The notes: generated from the sequence alone by a model not told the origin. A DNA stretch of 64,000 nt from Mycolicibacterium brisbanense (GCF_001570425.1 NZ_BCSX01000024.1:434001-498000), one strand, 5' to 3'. Shown: positions 37,568 to 45,640, counted from the first letter of the stretch. A program made the numbers and translations.

Positions 37568-37959
37568 CGGCGACGTGCAACACCTGGGCTAAGCACTTTC
37601 AATCGGTGTGGGAAGAACGTGCAGCGGATCCCGCGTACCCGCTGTGGTGCCGTGTCGCATGGCTAGCGTTCGCACGCCATAAGGCAAACGGTCACGCAAC
37701 GTTTCAGCGCGGGCAGATTGCCGAGATCTTCGGCGGTTTCGGCAAGGACGGCTTTAAGCCGTTGGATCCCAACAATCTTCAGCGGGCTATCCGCGATGCC
37801 AAGAAGGCTGGCCTACTCGACGAATCGTCGTGCGCCGAATGTCTGGTAGTCCCTGCGCATGCAATTGAAGGTGGTTGGGGCGGCAACCCTGACAGCCCGT
37901 GCGCCGTTCACCTCCGTAAGGCGGATCAGCGTAAGCAGCGTGCCAAGGTGGGTCAGTGA
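37564..37959 (+). CDS. Early-region winged-helix-like protein
   Basis: The 131-residue protein reads WCRVAWLAFARHKANGHATFQRGQIAEIFGGF...NNLQRAIRDAKKAGLLDESSCAECLVVP, similar in shape to the small replication or regulatory winged-helix proteins of actinobacterial phages. It is coupled to the HTH gene by a GTGA overlap. A trio of palindromes begins at its stop codon, so it may bind there, either as an autoregulator or as a replication initiator. The function is inferred only. Confidence 0.6.
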   Translation: MTATCNTWAKHFQSVWEERAADPAYPLWCRVAWLAFARHKANGHATFQRGQIAEIFGGFGKDGFKPLDPNNLQRAIRDAKKAGLLDESSCAECLVVPAHAIEGGWGGNPDSPCAVHLRKADQRKQRAKVGQ

Positions 37960-38024
37960 CTGACCCATATCGGCAGCCAACATGGGTCAAATTCTGACCC
38001 ATGTGGTGGGTCAAATTCTGACCC
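37949..38024. promoter_or_regulatory. Cluster of three TGGGTCA-N5-TGACCC palindromes
   Basis: GGGTCA-GTGAC-TGACCC at 37950-37966, CATGGGTCA-AATTC-TGACCCATG at 37981-38003 (9-base perfect arms), and GGGTCA-AATTC-TGACCC at 38008-38024. Centres are 34 and 24 bases apart. The first overlaps the stop codon of the gene before it. Such spaced identical palindromes suggest a multi-site operator or an iteron-like origin. Confidence 0.8.
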
Positions 38025-38097
38025 ATGTCCGACTCGCTGAACAGGGCAAATGCAAACGCCCTCTTTGATCTGTCTTTTTACTCTCAGTTTGGAAGCC

Positions 38098-38316
38098 ATG
38101 AACGCATCCCTGATCTACCCGCAGCGCATCGCCATCGAAGGCCACCCGTCACAACACGGCATCGCAGACCTACACCTGAGCCTCGGCAGCAACCGGCCAG
38201 ACAGCGACATCCACGTAGTACTCACCTGCGATCAGCTCTTGGCCCTATATCGAAGCATTGCCGCCAAGATCAGCACGCTACCCATTCACCTAGTGAGCGA
38301 AGAGGTTTCACAATGA
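38098..38316 (+). CDS. Small element protein, unknown function
   Basis: A 72-residue protein starting MNASLIYPQRIAIEG, with a mixed beta/alpha pattern and no recognised motif. I chose ATG 38098 with GGAAG close upstream; an in-frame ATG at 38050 exists but gives a hydrophobic extension unlike a family start. The stop overlaps the next ATG (ATGA). Confidence 0.55.
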   Translation: MNASLIYPQRIAIEGHPSQHGIADLHLSLGSNRPDSDIHVVLTCDQLLALYRSIAAKISTLPIHLVSEEVSQ

Positions 38317-38483
38317 CCGCACTACCCGCAGAGCGCACCATCCCCAACGACGTAGCCCTACTGCGCCTGGCCATCCGCGAACGTGACGCAGCGATCCGCC
38401 GTTACCGGCGCATCCTCGAGGAACAGGACGCGCAACTAGCCGACCGTGAGCGCCTGGTGGCCGAACTCATCGCCGAACAGTGA
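38313..38483 (+). CDS. Small coiled-coil element protein
   Basis: A 56-residue frame, MTALPAERTIPNDVALLRLAIRERDA..., almost wholly a charged helix with heptad-like spacing (AIRRYRRILEEQDAQLADRERLVAELI). It overlaps the genes on both sides by four bases, so translation is coupled along this early operon. Function unknown. Confidence 0.6.
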   Translation: MTALPAERTIPNDVALLRLAIRERDAAIRRYRRILEEQDAQLADRERLVAELIAEQ

Positions 38484-39136
38484 CCATCCTCCGACGAATC
38501 TCCATCGTCGGCAACGTCGGTTCCTACGCGCACGGCCTGCAGCTACCCAACTCTGACAGATGGGACACGTTCGGTATCTGCGCCCGACCACCAGCCGACC
38601 GAATCCCACTGTTCCCCAACCATTCCCGTGAGTTCGAATGGTTCACAGTTCCAGAGTTTCCGACAGCGTTCCTCAGCCTCGCTGACTACATACACCAGAT
38701 CACCCTGACAGGGATACGTAACTACGGCGAAGGCAACCCGTCGCTGAGAGAGCTACTGTTCACACCCGAACTGCTGACGCCAGATCTCATCGGACTGCGA
38801 GCAAATCGACACCTATTCCTGTCCAAGGAAATTGCAGCCACATTCACACCAGGATGGCGTACCGCAGTCGCTGCCGAACGTGACGACCTCGCCCTGAGAT
38901 TCCTCATGCAAACCGTGGAACTCCTCACCACCGGCACCATCACGATGCCAATGCAGGCAGGACCAGACCGCGATTACCTCATGGCCATCCGACGCAACGT
39001 GATCCCAACCGAGTACGTGGACGAATCAATCCAGCACTGGGAGCGACGACTACAGGACGCCGTCCATACCTCGCTACTGCCGGACCAACCCGACCATGAC
39101 GCCATCAACCTATGGAGACGCAGAGCGATGCAGTGA
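38480..39136 (+). CDS. Phage-type nucleotidyltransferase (RlaP/PF10127-like)
   Basis: The 218-residue protein has the Pol-beta-fold entry G-N-V-G-S-Y-A-H-G-L (residues 11-20), followed by S-D-R-W-D-T-F-G-I (25-33), which lines up with the family's D-x-x-D-x-x-G pattern. Later family segments are seen: Y-G-E-G-N-P-S-L-R-E-L-L-F-T-P, and V-E-L-L-T-T-G-T-I-T-M-P-M with D-Y-L-M-A-I-R-R. Such proteins are frequent in actinobacteriophages; their nucleotide-transfer target is unknown, and RNA repair has been suggested for the family. The GTG start overlaps the previous stop. Confidence 0.75.
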   Translation: MTILRRISIVGNVGSYAHGLQLPNSDRWDTFGICARPPADRIPLFPNHSREFEWFTVPEFPTAFLSLADYIHQITLTGIRNYGEGNPSLRELLFTPELLTPDLIGLRANRHLFLSKEIAATFTPGWRTAVAAERDDLALRFLMQTVELLTTGTITMPMQAGPDRDYLMAIRRNVIPTEYVDESIQHWERRLQDAVHTSLLPDQPDHDAINLWRRRAMQ

Positions 39137-39137
39137 C

Positions 39138-39551
39138 ATGGCAGCCATCCTGAAACCCTGCCTCGAATGCGGGGAGCTCAACGAGCAATCCCGATGCCCA
39201 GACCATCGCGTCAAGTGCACCGCACGACGGCCCAGAGGCCACGTACGCGACACGACACGATGGCGGCGACTCTCAGCCTCCCTGCGCAAGACCAGCCCGT
39301 TCTGTGAGCTATGCGGCACTACTGAAGATCTCAGCGTTGACCACATCATCAGCTTGGCCGAGAATCCCTCGCTGGCCTACGAGCCGCTGAACCTCCGCGT
39401 GCTCTGCAACCCGTGTAACGGCCAACGCCAGGACCACTGCACCGACGCCGAACGCTCTGCCGTCCACGCCGCCATCGCAGCACGCAAGCAACGCCAAGCG
39501 AACACCGAAACCACCAGGCCGCAACACATCCCATCAACCAGCACCCGATGA
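39138..39551 (+). CDS. HNH endonuclease
   Basis: The 137-residue protein has an N-terminal zinc-knuckle-like C-L-E-C...C-P-D-H and the HNH fold with C-E-L-C, V-D-H-I-I, N-L-R-V-L-C-N-P-C-N. In many cos-type phages an HNH protein beside TerL is needed for terminal cleavage of the genome. No small terminase is recognisable here, which makes a packaging role plausible. The start follows the nucleotidyltransferase stop by one base. Confidence 0.88.
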   Translation: MAAILKPCLECGELNEQSRCPDHRVKCTARRPRGHVRDTTRWRRLSASLRKTSPFCELCGTTEDLSVDHIISLAENPSLAYEPLNLRVLCNPCNGQRQDHCTDAERSAVHAAIAARKQRQANTETTRPQHIPSTSTR

Positions 39552-39707
39552 GCTGCGGCAACACCGCTGCCACTCCACACCTCTAGCCGCAGCGAACACG
39601 CGACACCGCCAAGCACGCTAGGACTCTGACCAGCGAAAACATGCCAGACCTGGGGGGTTGGGGTACTTAGCCGGCTGCCCCACGGGGCGTGCGAAGCGCA
39701 GGGACGA
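39552..39707. other. Gap between HNH gene and cargo gene; candidate cos/pac region
   Basis: No gene is seen. It contains a G-rich run (CCTGGGGGGTTGGGG, about 39649-39663) and a GCCCC-A-CGGGGC hairpin at about 39678-39688. The position next to HNH and the terminase makes it a candidate cleavage site, but no direct signal proves it. Confidence 0.25.
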
Positions 39708-40331
39708 TTACTCTGCCCCGCCCCGCCTCTCCACTTCGAAGGCCTTGTCCTGCGCCCGCTTGTGTTGGCGTTCGGAGAACCGGGTGGGCCGATATCTCCG
39801 GTAGGTGAGATGCGAGCCTTTGTCGATCCTGACTGTCAGGTCGATGAGGTCAGAAGTCTTCCAGACAGCCTTATAAAGGAGGTCACGCAATTCCGATGAG
39901 GTTGGTGACGTATTGATCTCGCGGAACTTGTAAAGCGGGCGGAGCCCTCCTCGTTCGAGACGCATCTCCCATGCGCCCCCACGACTTTTTCCTGACTTGT
40001 AGCCGCGCAGCCCTTGTATCGCCGCATACAGATCACTCGTGTACTCCGACATCGTGACACCCGCTGGCGAGATCAGGCCAGGACTGATACGTCGCAATTG
40101 TTCATGCACGCCCTGCAGGCGCTCGGGAAGCTCGCCAAGTGTCCCAGTGTTCATGCGCTCCAACGCTTCCTCAAGTTCCAGCCGGACCTCATAGAGGACG
40201 TCGCGGAGCTTGCTGCGGAGCTCACGTTGATACAGGCGAACTGGCTCTCGTATGCCGCGAACGATGTTGTAACTACCGAAGATGAAACCGCCGACACCCG
40301 CTATCTGCGCCCAGGTTTCCCAACTCGCCAT
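39708..40331 (-). CDS. Reverse-oriented membrane-anchored cargo protein, unknown function
   Basis: The 207-residue protein lies against the direction of the packaging genes. The N-terminus (WAQIAGVGGFIFGSYNIVRGI) can form one membrane helix; a long charged helix follows (LYQRELRSKLRDVLYEVRLELEEALERM), then a mixed basic C-terminal half. Its start is only 17 bases from the TerL start on the other strand. Gene placement resembles lysogen-expressed morons; superinfection exclusion or host modification are possible roles, unproven. Confidence 0.7.
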   Translation of the reverse strand: MASWETWAQIAGVGGFIFGSYNIVRGIREPVRLYQRELRSKLRDVLYEVRLELEEALERMNTGTLGELPERLQGVHEQLRRISPGLISPAGVTMSEYTSDLYAAIQGLRGYKSGKSRGGAWEMRLERGGLRPLYKFREINTSPTSSELRDLLYKAVWKTSDLIDLTVRIDKGSHLTYRRYRPTRFSERQHKRAQDKAFEVERRGGAE

Positions 40332-40348
40332 AAGTCCAGGAGTATCGC

Positions 40349-41818
40349 ATGGCCGCTGGGCCGAAACGGGCAGCCGATCCGACTCCGCTGCCGTTCGTGT
40401 CGGACAAGGTCGGCGCGGAACGGTTCGCGCAGTTCTGTGCTGAGTTCCTGGTTACTCCCAAGGGCCATGGTGTCGGGGAGCCGATGCGCCTGCGGGACTG
40501 GCAGGTGGACATGTTGCGGCCCATCCTCGACCCCGAACCGCGTCCCTCGGTGGCGGGCATCATGTGCCCACGCGGGACAGGGAAAACGTCCCTGATGGCC
40601 GCGCTGGGACTGTACGAACTGTTCACCGGGCCGGACGGCAACGAGATCCCGATTGTGGCCGTGGACGAACGCCAGGCCGGTCTAACACTGCGCCCCGCCA
40701 TACGAATGGTGGAGCTGAACCCTGCGCTCGCATCCCGCTGTCAGGTCTACCGGGACCACATCGTGATCCCGTCCAAGGGCAGCACACTGACCGCGCTACC
40801 GGCAGAAGCCAAGCGCCTAGAGGGGCTAGGCACCTGGACGCTGGCCCTGGCCGACGAGGTCGGCGTTATCTCACCGGACACGTGGGACACGCTGCTACTC
40901 GGTCTGGGCAAGCTGCCGGGTGCAACTGCTATCGGTATCGGCACCCCGCCGAACGCCGCCAGTTCGGTGCTGTTGAATCTGCGCCAGTACGCCCAGGACC
41001 ACCCCGACGATTCGACATTCGCATGGGTGGAGTTCTCCGCCGATGAGTTCCAGCACCACCGTGCCGACTGTGAGCACTGTTGGGAACTGGCCTGCCCGTC
41101 ACTGGATGACTTCCTGACCCGCGAAAGTATGCGGGCCTTGCTGAACCAAACACCAGAGGGCAAGTTCCGTCGCGCACGGCTATGCCAGTTCATCACCGAG
41201 AACGCCAACCCGTTCATTGACGCAGATACCTGGGCAGTGCTGGACACCGGCCAGCCGATCCCAGACCGGTCCGAGGTGGTCATTGCCCTGGACGGTTCTT
41301 ACGGTGGCCGCGACTCCGACGCCACGGCTCTTGTCATGGGCACCGTATCGCCAACACCTCACTTCGATGTGCTGGCCGTGTGGGAGAACGACGGTAGTCC
41401 TGAGTGGCGTGTGCCGGTCCTGGAAGTAGAGCAAGCCATCCGTGATGCCCGCACTCGTTGGCGTGTAACCGAATTGGTGGCTGACCCGTTCCGCTGGACC
41501 CGCACCCTTCAGGTTCTCGCCGCCGAAGGTTTGAAGGTGACCGAGTTTCCTTGGTCCCCATCGCGGACCACTAAGGCGACGACGGCACTATATGCCGCCG
41601 CCACCGCTGGCAAGTTCACCCACAGTGGCAACGAGATCCTGACGCGGCATGTGTTGGCCGCAACGGTAATTGAAAGCAACGGAGGCCTTCGCATCGGCAA
41701 GGCCAGCCGTAGGCGCAGCGCCGCAAAGATCGACTGCGCCGCAGCTCTGCTCATGGCTCACAGTCGCGCAACGTGGCTGGGGTCGAAGACAAAGAAGAGG
41801 ACGACCTCATTCCGATGA
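40349..41818 (+). CDS. terL: Terminase large subunit
   Basis: The packaging motor and nuclease, 489 residues. Walker A is C-P-R-G-T-G-K-T-S (near residue 71), Walker B the L-A-L-A-D-E-V-G segment, and the RNase H-like nuclease shows I-A-L-D-G-S-Y-G-G-R-D-S-D-A-T (near 311), V-A-D-P-F-R-W and a late K-I-D-C-A-A-A. It appears full length and intact. GGAG lies upstream of the ATG. The stop overlaps the portal start (ATGA). Confidence 0.93.
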   Translation: MAAGPKRAADPTPLPFVSDKVGAERFAQFCAEFLVTPKGHGVGEPMRLRDWQVDMLRPILDPEPRPSVAGIMCPRGTGKTSLMAALGLYELFTGPDGNEIPIVAVDERQAGLTLRPAIRMVELNPALASRCQVYRDHIVIPSKGSTLTALPAEAKRLEGLGTWTLALADEVGVISPDTWDTLLLGLGKLPGATAIGIGTPPNAASSVLLNLRQYAQDHPDDSTFAWVEFSADEFQHHRADCEHCWELACPSLDDFLTRESMRALLNQTPEGKFRRARLCQFITENANPFIDADTWAVLDTGQPIPDRSEVVIALDGSYGGRDSDATALVMGTVSPTPHFDVLAVWENDGSPEWRVPVLEVEQAIRDARTRWRVTELVADPFRWTRTLQVLAAEGLKVTEFPWSPSRTTKATTALYAAATAGKFTHSGNEILTRHVLAATVIESNGGLRIGKASRRRSAAKIDCAAALLMAHSRATWLGSKTKKRTTSFR

Positions 41819-43170
41819 CCACCCCCGACCTCCTGGTGGAGCTTCTGCAGAAGCTCGACAGCGGTGCCCACCACCGGCACACCCTGAACCTGTACTACCG
41901 AGGGCAGCAGCCTCTGGCGTTTCTGTCGCCCGAGTCAAAGCTGGCTCTGAACAACCGATTTGGCCGTATCGCCTCCAACATTCCACGCCTGGCGGTGACG
42001 AGCCTTGCTGAGCGGCTGCGTGTTTCGGGCTTCGTAGGTGACGATGTGTGGGACGAGTTCCTAGCCTCGGACCTCGACCAGCTCAGCGGTGTTGCGCACC
42101 GCGAGGCATTGACGCTGGGCCAGGCGTTTGTCATTGTGTGGGCCGACGCCGAGGGTAAGCCACGCGCCACGGTGGAAAGCGCCGAGCAAGTCACGGTGAA
42201 GCGTGACCCGGTCAGCCGCGATGTGCTGGCAGCGGTGAAGCGCATCCGCACCAAGACGACCACCGAGGCGTGGCTGTATCTACCCGAAGAGATCCAGCAC
42301 TACCGGGCCAATACGCCGGGGGCTGCCGCCGCTGGGTTTGAACTGGTGGAGTCCCTGCCCAATCCGCTGGGCGTGGTGCCGGTCGTGCCGATCACCAACA
42401 GCGACCGCCTGCTAGACGTGGACGGCTGCAGCGAGATCGAAGACCTCAGGCCACTGGTGGACGGGCTATGCAAGACGTTGGCCGATCTGGCAGTCGCCCA
42501 GGAGTACACCGCACGCCCTCGCCGCTGGGCAACCGGCATCGAACTGACCGAGGTTCCCCGCCTGGATGACAACGGCAACGTGGTCACAGACCCCGAAACC
42601 GGGCTACCTGTGATGGATACGGTCAACCCGATTCCCGAGGGTAACCGCGCCATGGTGTCAGAGAACGATCAGGCGAAATTCGGCCAGCTCGAAGGTGCCA
42701 ACCTAGCGGGATATGAGGCAGCCGTGAGGATTTGGCTAGGCCAGATCATGGCCGTATCCGCGCTACCGTCCCACTTCCTCGGCATCCTCAGTGATCAGCC
42801 CACCAGTGCTGAAGCGCTGCGAGCATCGGAGGCCAGCCTGACAGCCCGCGCCGAGGCCCGTCAGTTGACGTTCGGCAGGGCCTGGGAGCAGGTCGCCCGC
42901 CTGCTGGTATCGGTGCGGGACGGTGTCGTCCCGGCAGACGTGACTGTCGGTGTGGTGTGGGCTGACGCCTCGACACGTTCGGTTGCCGCCGAGGCCGACG
43001 CCGCCGTGAAGCTGTACCAAGCCAACATTCTTAGCCGCCGCGCCACCTTGCAGCGCCTCGGCTTGTCAGATGACCAGATCGCCGCCGAGCTAACCGCTAT
43101 CGACCAGGACGCCCAGAATGCCCGAGACATCATCTTGGGCCGCACGATGAGCAGCTTGCAGGACCGCTGA
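41815..43170 (+). CDS. Portal protein (SPP1 gp6-like)
   Basis: The 451-residue protein has portal features: YYRGQQPLAFLSPESK near the N-terminus, the long middle with W-L-G-Q-I-M-A-V-S-A-L-P-S-H-F-L-G, and Q-P-T-S-A-E-A-L-R-A-S-E-A-S-L. It forms the dodecameric entry ring of the head. I chose ATG 41815 because it overlaps the TerL stop (ATGA); an in-frame GTG at 41773 would add 14 residues. Confidence 0.88.
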   Translation: MTTPDLLVELLQKLDSGAHHRHTLNLYYRGQQPLAFLSPESKLALNNRFGRIASNIPRLAVTSLAERLRVSGFVGDDVWDEFLASDLDQLSGVAHREALTLGQAFVIVWADAEGKPRATVESAEQVTVKRDPVSRDVLAAVKRIRTKTTTEAWLYLPEEIQHYRANTPGAAAAGFELVESLPNPLGVVPVVPITNSDRLLDVDGCSEIEDLRPLVDGLCKTLADLAVAQEYTARPRRWATGIELTEVPRLDDNGNVVTDPETGLPVMDTVNPIPEGNRAMVSENDQAKFGQLEGANLAGYEAAVRIWLGQIMAVSALPSHFLGILSDQPTSAEALRASEASLTARAEARQLTFGRAWEQVARLLVSVRDGVVPADVTVGVVWADASTRSVAAEADAAVKLYQANILSRRATLQRLGLSDDQIAAELTAIDQDAQNARDIILGRTMSSLQDR

Positions 43171-43183
43171 GAGGAAACCAGCT

Positions 43184-43630
43184 ATGAGTGACACGCAAAC
43201 CGGCCCAGATGGTCTACAGGGCAACGAAATCAATCCCGCCGAGGTAACGACTACCGAGGGGGATCCTGGCGCGGCAGAGGGCGATTCAGGGGCAGATACG
43301 TTTCCGCGCAAGGTAGTCGAGGATCTGCGCCGTGAGAATGCCGGATACCGCGACCGGGCCAAAACTGCCGAGGCTCGCACCGAGGAACTTGCCCGCGCAC
43401 TGTTCACCGCACGCGTGGCAGCCACCGGCAAGCTCGCTGACGCAACAGATCTGGAGTATGTCGCCGAACTACTGGACGACGCCGAAGGGTTGGCCTCTGC
43501 CATCGAGTCGCTAACGGATGCGAAGCCACACCTGAAGGCCCGCAAGCTATCCGGCAGCATCGGGCAGGGCCTTGCGGGAGGCGACTCTGGGCAGTTCAGC
43601 CTGCTCGACCGGCTCAAGGGTAGCGCCTGA
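43184..43630 (+). CDS. Capsid scaffolding-like protein
   Basis: The 148-residue acidic, helical protein lies between portal and capsid, the usual scaffold position. The centre (FPRKVVEDLRRENAGYRDRAKTAEARTEELARALFTARVAATGKLADATDLEYVAELL) is coiled-coil-like and matches the small scaffold proteins of actinophages. No prohead protease gene is present, so this separate scaffold is probably how heads are shaped. Confidence 0.78.
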   Translation: MSDTQTGPDGLQGNEINPAEVTTTEGDPGAAEGDSGADTFPRKVVEDLRRENAGYRDRAKTAEARTEELARALFTARVAATGKLADATDLEYVAELLDDAEGLASAIESLTDAKPHLKARKLSGSIGQGLAGGDSGQFSLLDRLKGSA

Positions 43631-43649
43631 TCTGCGGAAACGATGGTAA

Positions 43650-43750
43650 ACTTAGAGTAGCTAAAGGGCCTGGTGCTCTTGCGACTCTTTCGGGCCTGGT
43701 GCCCACTTCCATGCTCCTGACCTGGCGTCGGTGGTAGCTAATCTCTAAGT
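43650..43750 (+). promoter_or_regulatory. Structured leader before the capsid gene
   Basis: ACTTAGAG-TAGCTA (43650-43663) pairs with TAGCTA-AT-CTCTAAGT (43735-43750), a 14-base-pair stem with a two-base bulge enclosing about 70 bases. Inside, GGGCCTGGTGC occurs twice (about 43666-43676 and 43692-43702). The 135-base scaffold-capsid gap is the only long gap in the head operon, so this may boost or time capsid expression. Confidence 0.6.
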
Positions 43751-43765
43751 GCAAGAAAGACTTTC

Positions 43766-44620
43766 ATGACGATTCAGACTCCCGCAGGCAATGCGACGCT
43801 GACCGCTGCCCAGGTAGCCAACCTTCTGGTTGAGCCGTTGGAGCAGGCCAGCACGTTCCTCGCCGCTGGCCCGCAGATCATCGACTCCGCTGCGCCCGTT
43901 CGTGTTCCACGTATCGCCTCGGGCAGCACCGCTGCGTTCACCGCTGCGGGTGCGCAGATCACCGACAGCAATGCCACCTTCGATGAGGTGCAGCTTCTGC
44001 CGTCCACGCTGAAGGGCATCAAGACCCTGACCAAGGTCAGCAACGAGCTGATCCGTCAGAGTGTGGTGGGCCTGGAGGCCGTACTTCGCACACGCCTGGT
44101 ATCCGACGTGGCCAATGTCCTGGACGCGGCCCTGTATGACGGTGCAGGTACCTCCGACACCATCAAGGGCATCCTTCGCCAGAGCGGAATCGCCACCGGG
44201 GCATTGGATCTCACCGACCCCGATTCGCTCATCGACGGGCTGGCCACCGCGCAGGGCAACAAGGTCAGCCCGACCCACTGGGTGATGACCCCGGTCAGCT
44301 TCGCGGCGTTGCGCAAGCTGAAGGTGGGCACGTCGGACAATCGTTACCTGTTCGACCCAGCGACCATCCAGAACGGGACCGCTCTGCAGCTCCTCGGCTT
44401 GCCGGTGATCATCACCGACAACATCCCCAATGCGAGCTCTAAGGCCCGTGTGGCGCTGGTGGACTTCGGCAAGGTGGTTGTTGCCCGCGACATCGACGCC
44501 GAGGTGGCCATTCTCGACCAGACGTTCGGCGACTACGACACAGTGGGTATCCGTGCTGTATCCCGCTGGGACGTGGCACTTCTGCAGGGCAAGGCCGTCA
44601 CGCTGCTGACCGAGGCGTGA
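43766..44620 (+). CDS. Major capsid protein (HK97 fold)
   Basis: The 284-residue protein has the order expected for the HK97 fold: a short N-arm, A-A-G-P-Q-I-I-D-S-A-A-P-V-R-V-P-R-I (E-loop start), a long spine helix (SNELIRQSVVGLEAVLRTRLVSDVANVLDAALYDG), the peripheral domain with W-V-M-T-P-V-S-F-A-A-L-R, L-L-G-L-P-V-I-I-T-D-N-I-P, and the C-terminal V-G-I-R-A-V-S-R-W-D. There is no N-terminal delta domain of the self-scaffolding type, in line with the separate scaffold gene. Confidence 0.9.
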   Translation: MTIQTPAGNATLTAAQVANLLVEPLEQASTFLAAGPQIIDSAAPVRVPRIASGSTAAFTAAGAQITDSNATFDEVQLLPSTLKGIKTLTKVSNELIRQSVVGLEAVLRTRLVSDVANVLDAALYDGAGTSDTIKGILRQSGIATGALDLTDPDSLIDGLATAQGNKVSPTHWVMTPVSFAALRKLKVGTSDNRYLFDPATIQNGTALQLLGLPVIITDNIPNASSKARVALVDFGKVVVARDIDAEVAILDQTFGDYDTVGIRAVSRWDVALLQGKAVTLLTEA

Positions 44621-44964
44621 TCGTGGCCGCACCCACTCCGGTCGATCTGGCTAACCTGCTGGGTGTTGATGGAGTCGGTGATGGAGTCGGGGAGATCAGC
44701 GCGGAGCAGGCAACCGAGATCCTGGGCATCATCACCGCCATCGTGAAGTCAGCGACACGGGGCAACGGCTTCCAGGGAGGCGTACCCACCGAAGACCTAC
44801 GCGCCGTCATCCTCACCAGCGCCGCAAGACTGTGGCGGCATCCCAGTCAGGTCGATTACGGGGAGACCAAGGGGCCAGAGTCAGTGTTCTACCGGTCGGG
44901 CTGGGATGGCTTCACGGTCGGCGAACGCTACGTGATCAACCGGTATCGCCGGACCGCAATGTAG
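44617..44964 (+). CDS. Head-tail connector (gp6-like) protein, last gene of the head module
   Basis: The 115-residue protein shows the helix-rich connector pattern (PTEDLRAVILTSAARLWRHP...GPESVFYRSGWDGFTVGERYVINRYR). The GTG start overlaps the capsid stop (GTGA). In full phages the remaining connectors and tail genes follow; here the coding region stops and terminators follow. Confidence 0.78.
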   Translation: MIVAAPTPVDLANLLGVDGVGDGVGEISAEQATEILGIITAIVKSATRGNGFQGGVPTEDLRAVILTSAARLWRHPSQVDYGETKGPESVFYRSGWDGFTVGERYVINRYRRTAM

Positions 44965-45209
44965 GACCAACAAACTTGCTCCCCGTCGTGACGCCGGTAG
45001 TTCGGAACGGGGAGCATCAAAGCAACACCACTGGACCGCGTCTGTGTCGGCGCAAGGGTCGATCAACCCTCTCAGGCCAGTGGTGGACGCGGATGGGACC
45101 GCGTCACTGACCCCCGCAGAACTTGGGACCGTCGGGGGTCACCCAACTTGCCGGGTGTGCTTTCCTCCTTCGACACCCGGTAGAGCACCGATTGCCGTAG
45201 GTGCTCCGA

Positions 45210-45245
45210 CGCCCTCGACAGGTCCGCCCTGTCGGGGGCGTTGTT
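45210..45245 (+). terminator. Intrinsic terminator 1 of the element's right arm
   Basis: CGCCCTCGACAGG pairs with CCTGTCGGGGGCG (13 pairs, one G-T) across a five-base loop and is followed by TTGTT. Confidence 0.8.
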
Positions 45246-45350
45246 GCGTCCGACTGCAGGACATCGGAGCTGTGTCGGTGCAACACTGGTGGGGAGCAAG
45301 GCGATGGCTTGCCAAGTTCGTTCTGACATCGTCCTGTCTCCTTTCCCGGC

Positions 45351-45385
45351 AGCGGCCTCCGTTTCACGACGGGGGCCGCTGTTGT
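45351..45385 (+). terminator. Intrinsic terminator 2 of the element's right arm
   Basis: AGCGGCCTCCGT pairs with ACGGGGGCCGCT (12 pairs, one G-T) across a six-base loop and is followed by GTTGT. Confidence 0.75.
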
Positions 45386-45458
45386 AACTGCACCTTTAAC
45401 CGACATGCATGAGGGGCTTACGGGCAACGTCAATTTCGGGCTAATGTCCCCACCCGTG

Positions 45459-45566
45459 ATGACGACACCTGAACACACTGCCGAGTTCCCGAACGCCGCC
45501 GCCAAGCGTCTGGCCGATTCTGATTTGTGGCTCCGCATGAAGGCCGAAGTGCCCGCGCTGACGTAA
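45459..45566 (+). CDS. Very small open frame in the right arm (35 residues), doubtful
   Basis: ATG 45459 opens MTTPEHTAEFPNAAAKRL... ending E-V-P-A-L-T. Codon third positions are GC-rich, but there is no clear Shine-Dalgarno and no family is recognised. It lies between the second and third terminators, so it would need its own promoter. Confidence 0.25.
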   Translation: MTTPEHTAEFPNAAAKRLADSDLWLRMKAEVPALT

Positions 45567-45604
45567 AGGGCAGTTGGCATTTTTCCTCCACACCAATTGA
45601 CGGC

Positions 45605-45640
45605 AAAACCCTGCCCGTTCTCGTGAGCGGGCAGGGTTTT
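45605..45640. terminator. Intrinsic terminator 3, bidirectional
   Basis: AAAACCCTGCCCG pairs perfectly with CGGGCAGGGTTTT (13 pairs). The A and T runs on either side make it work in both directions. Confidence 0.85.
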
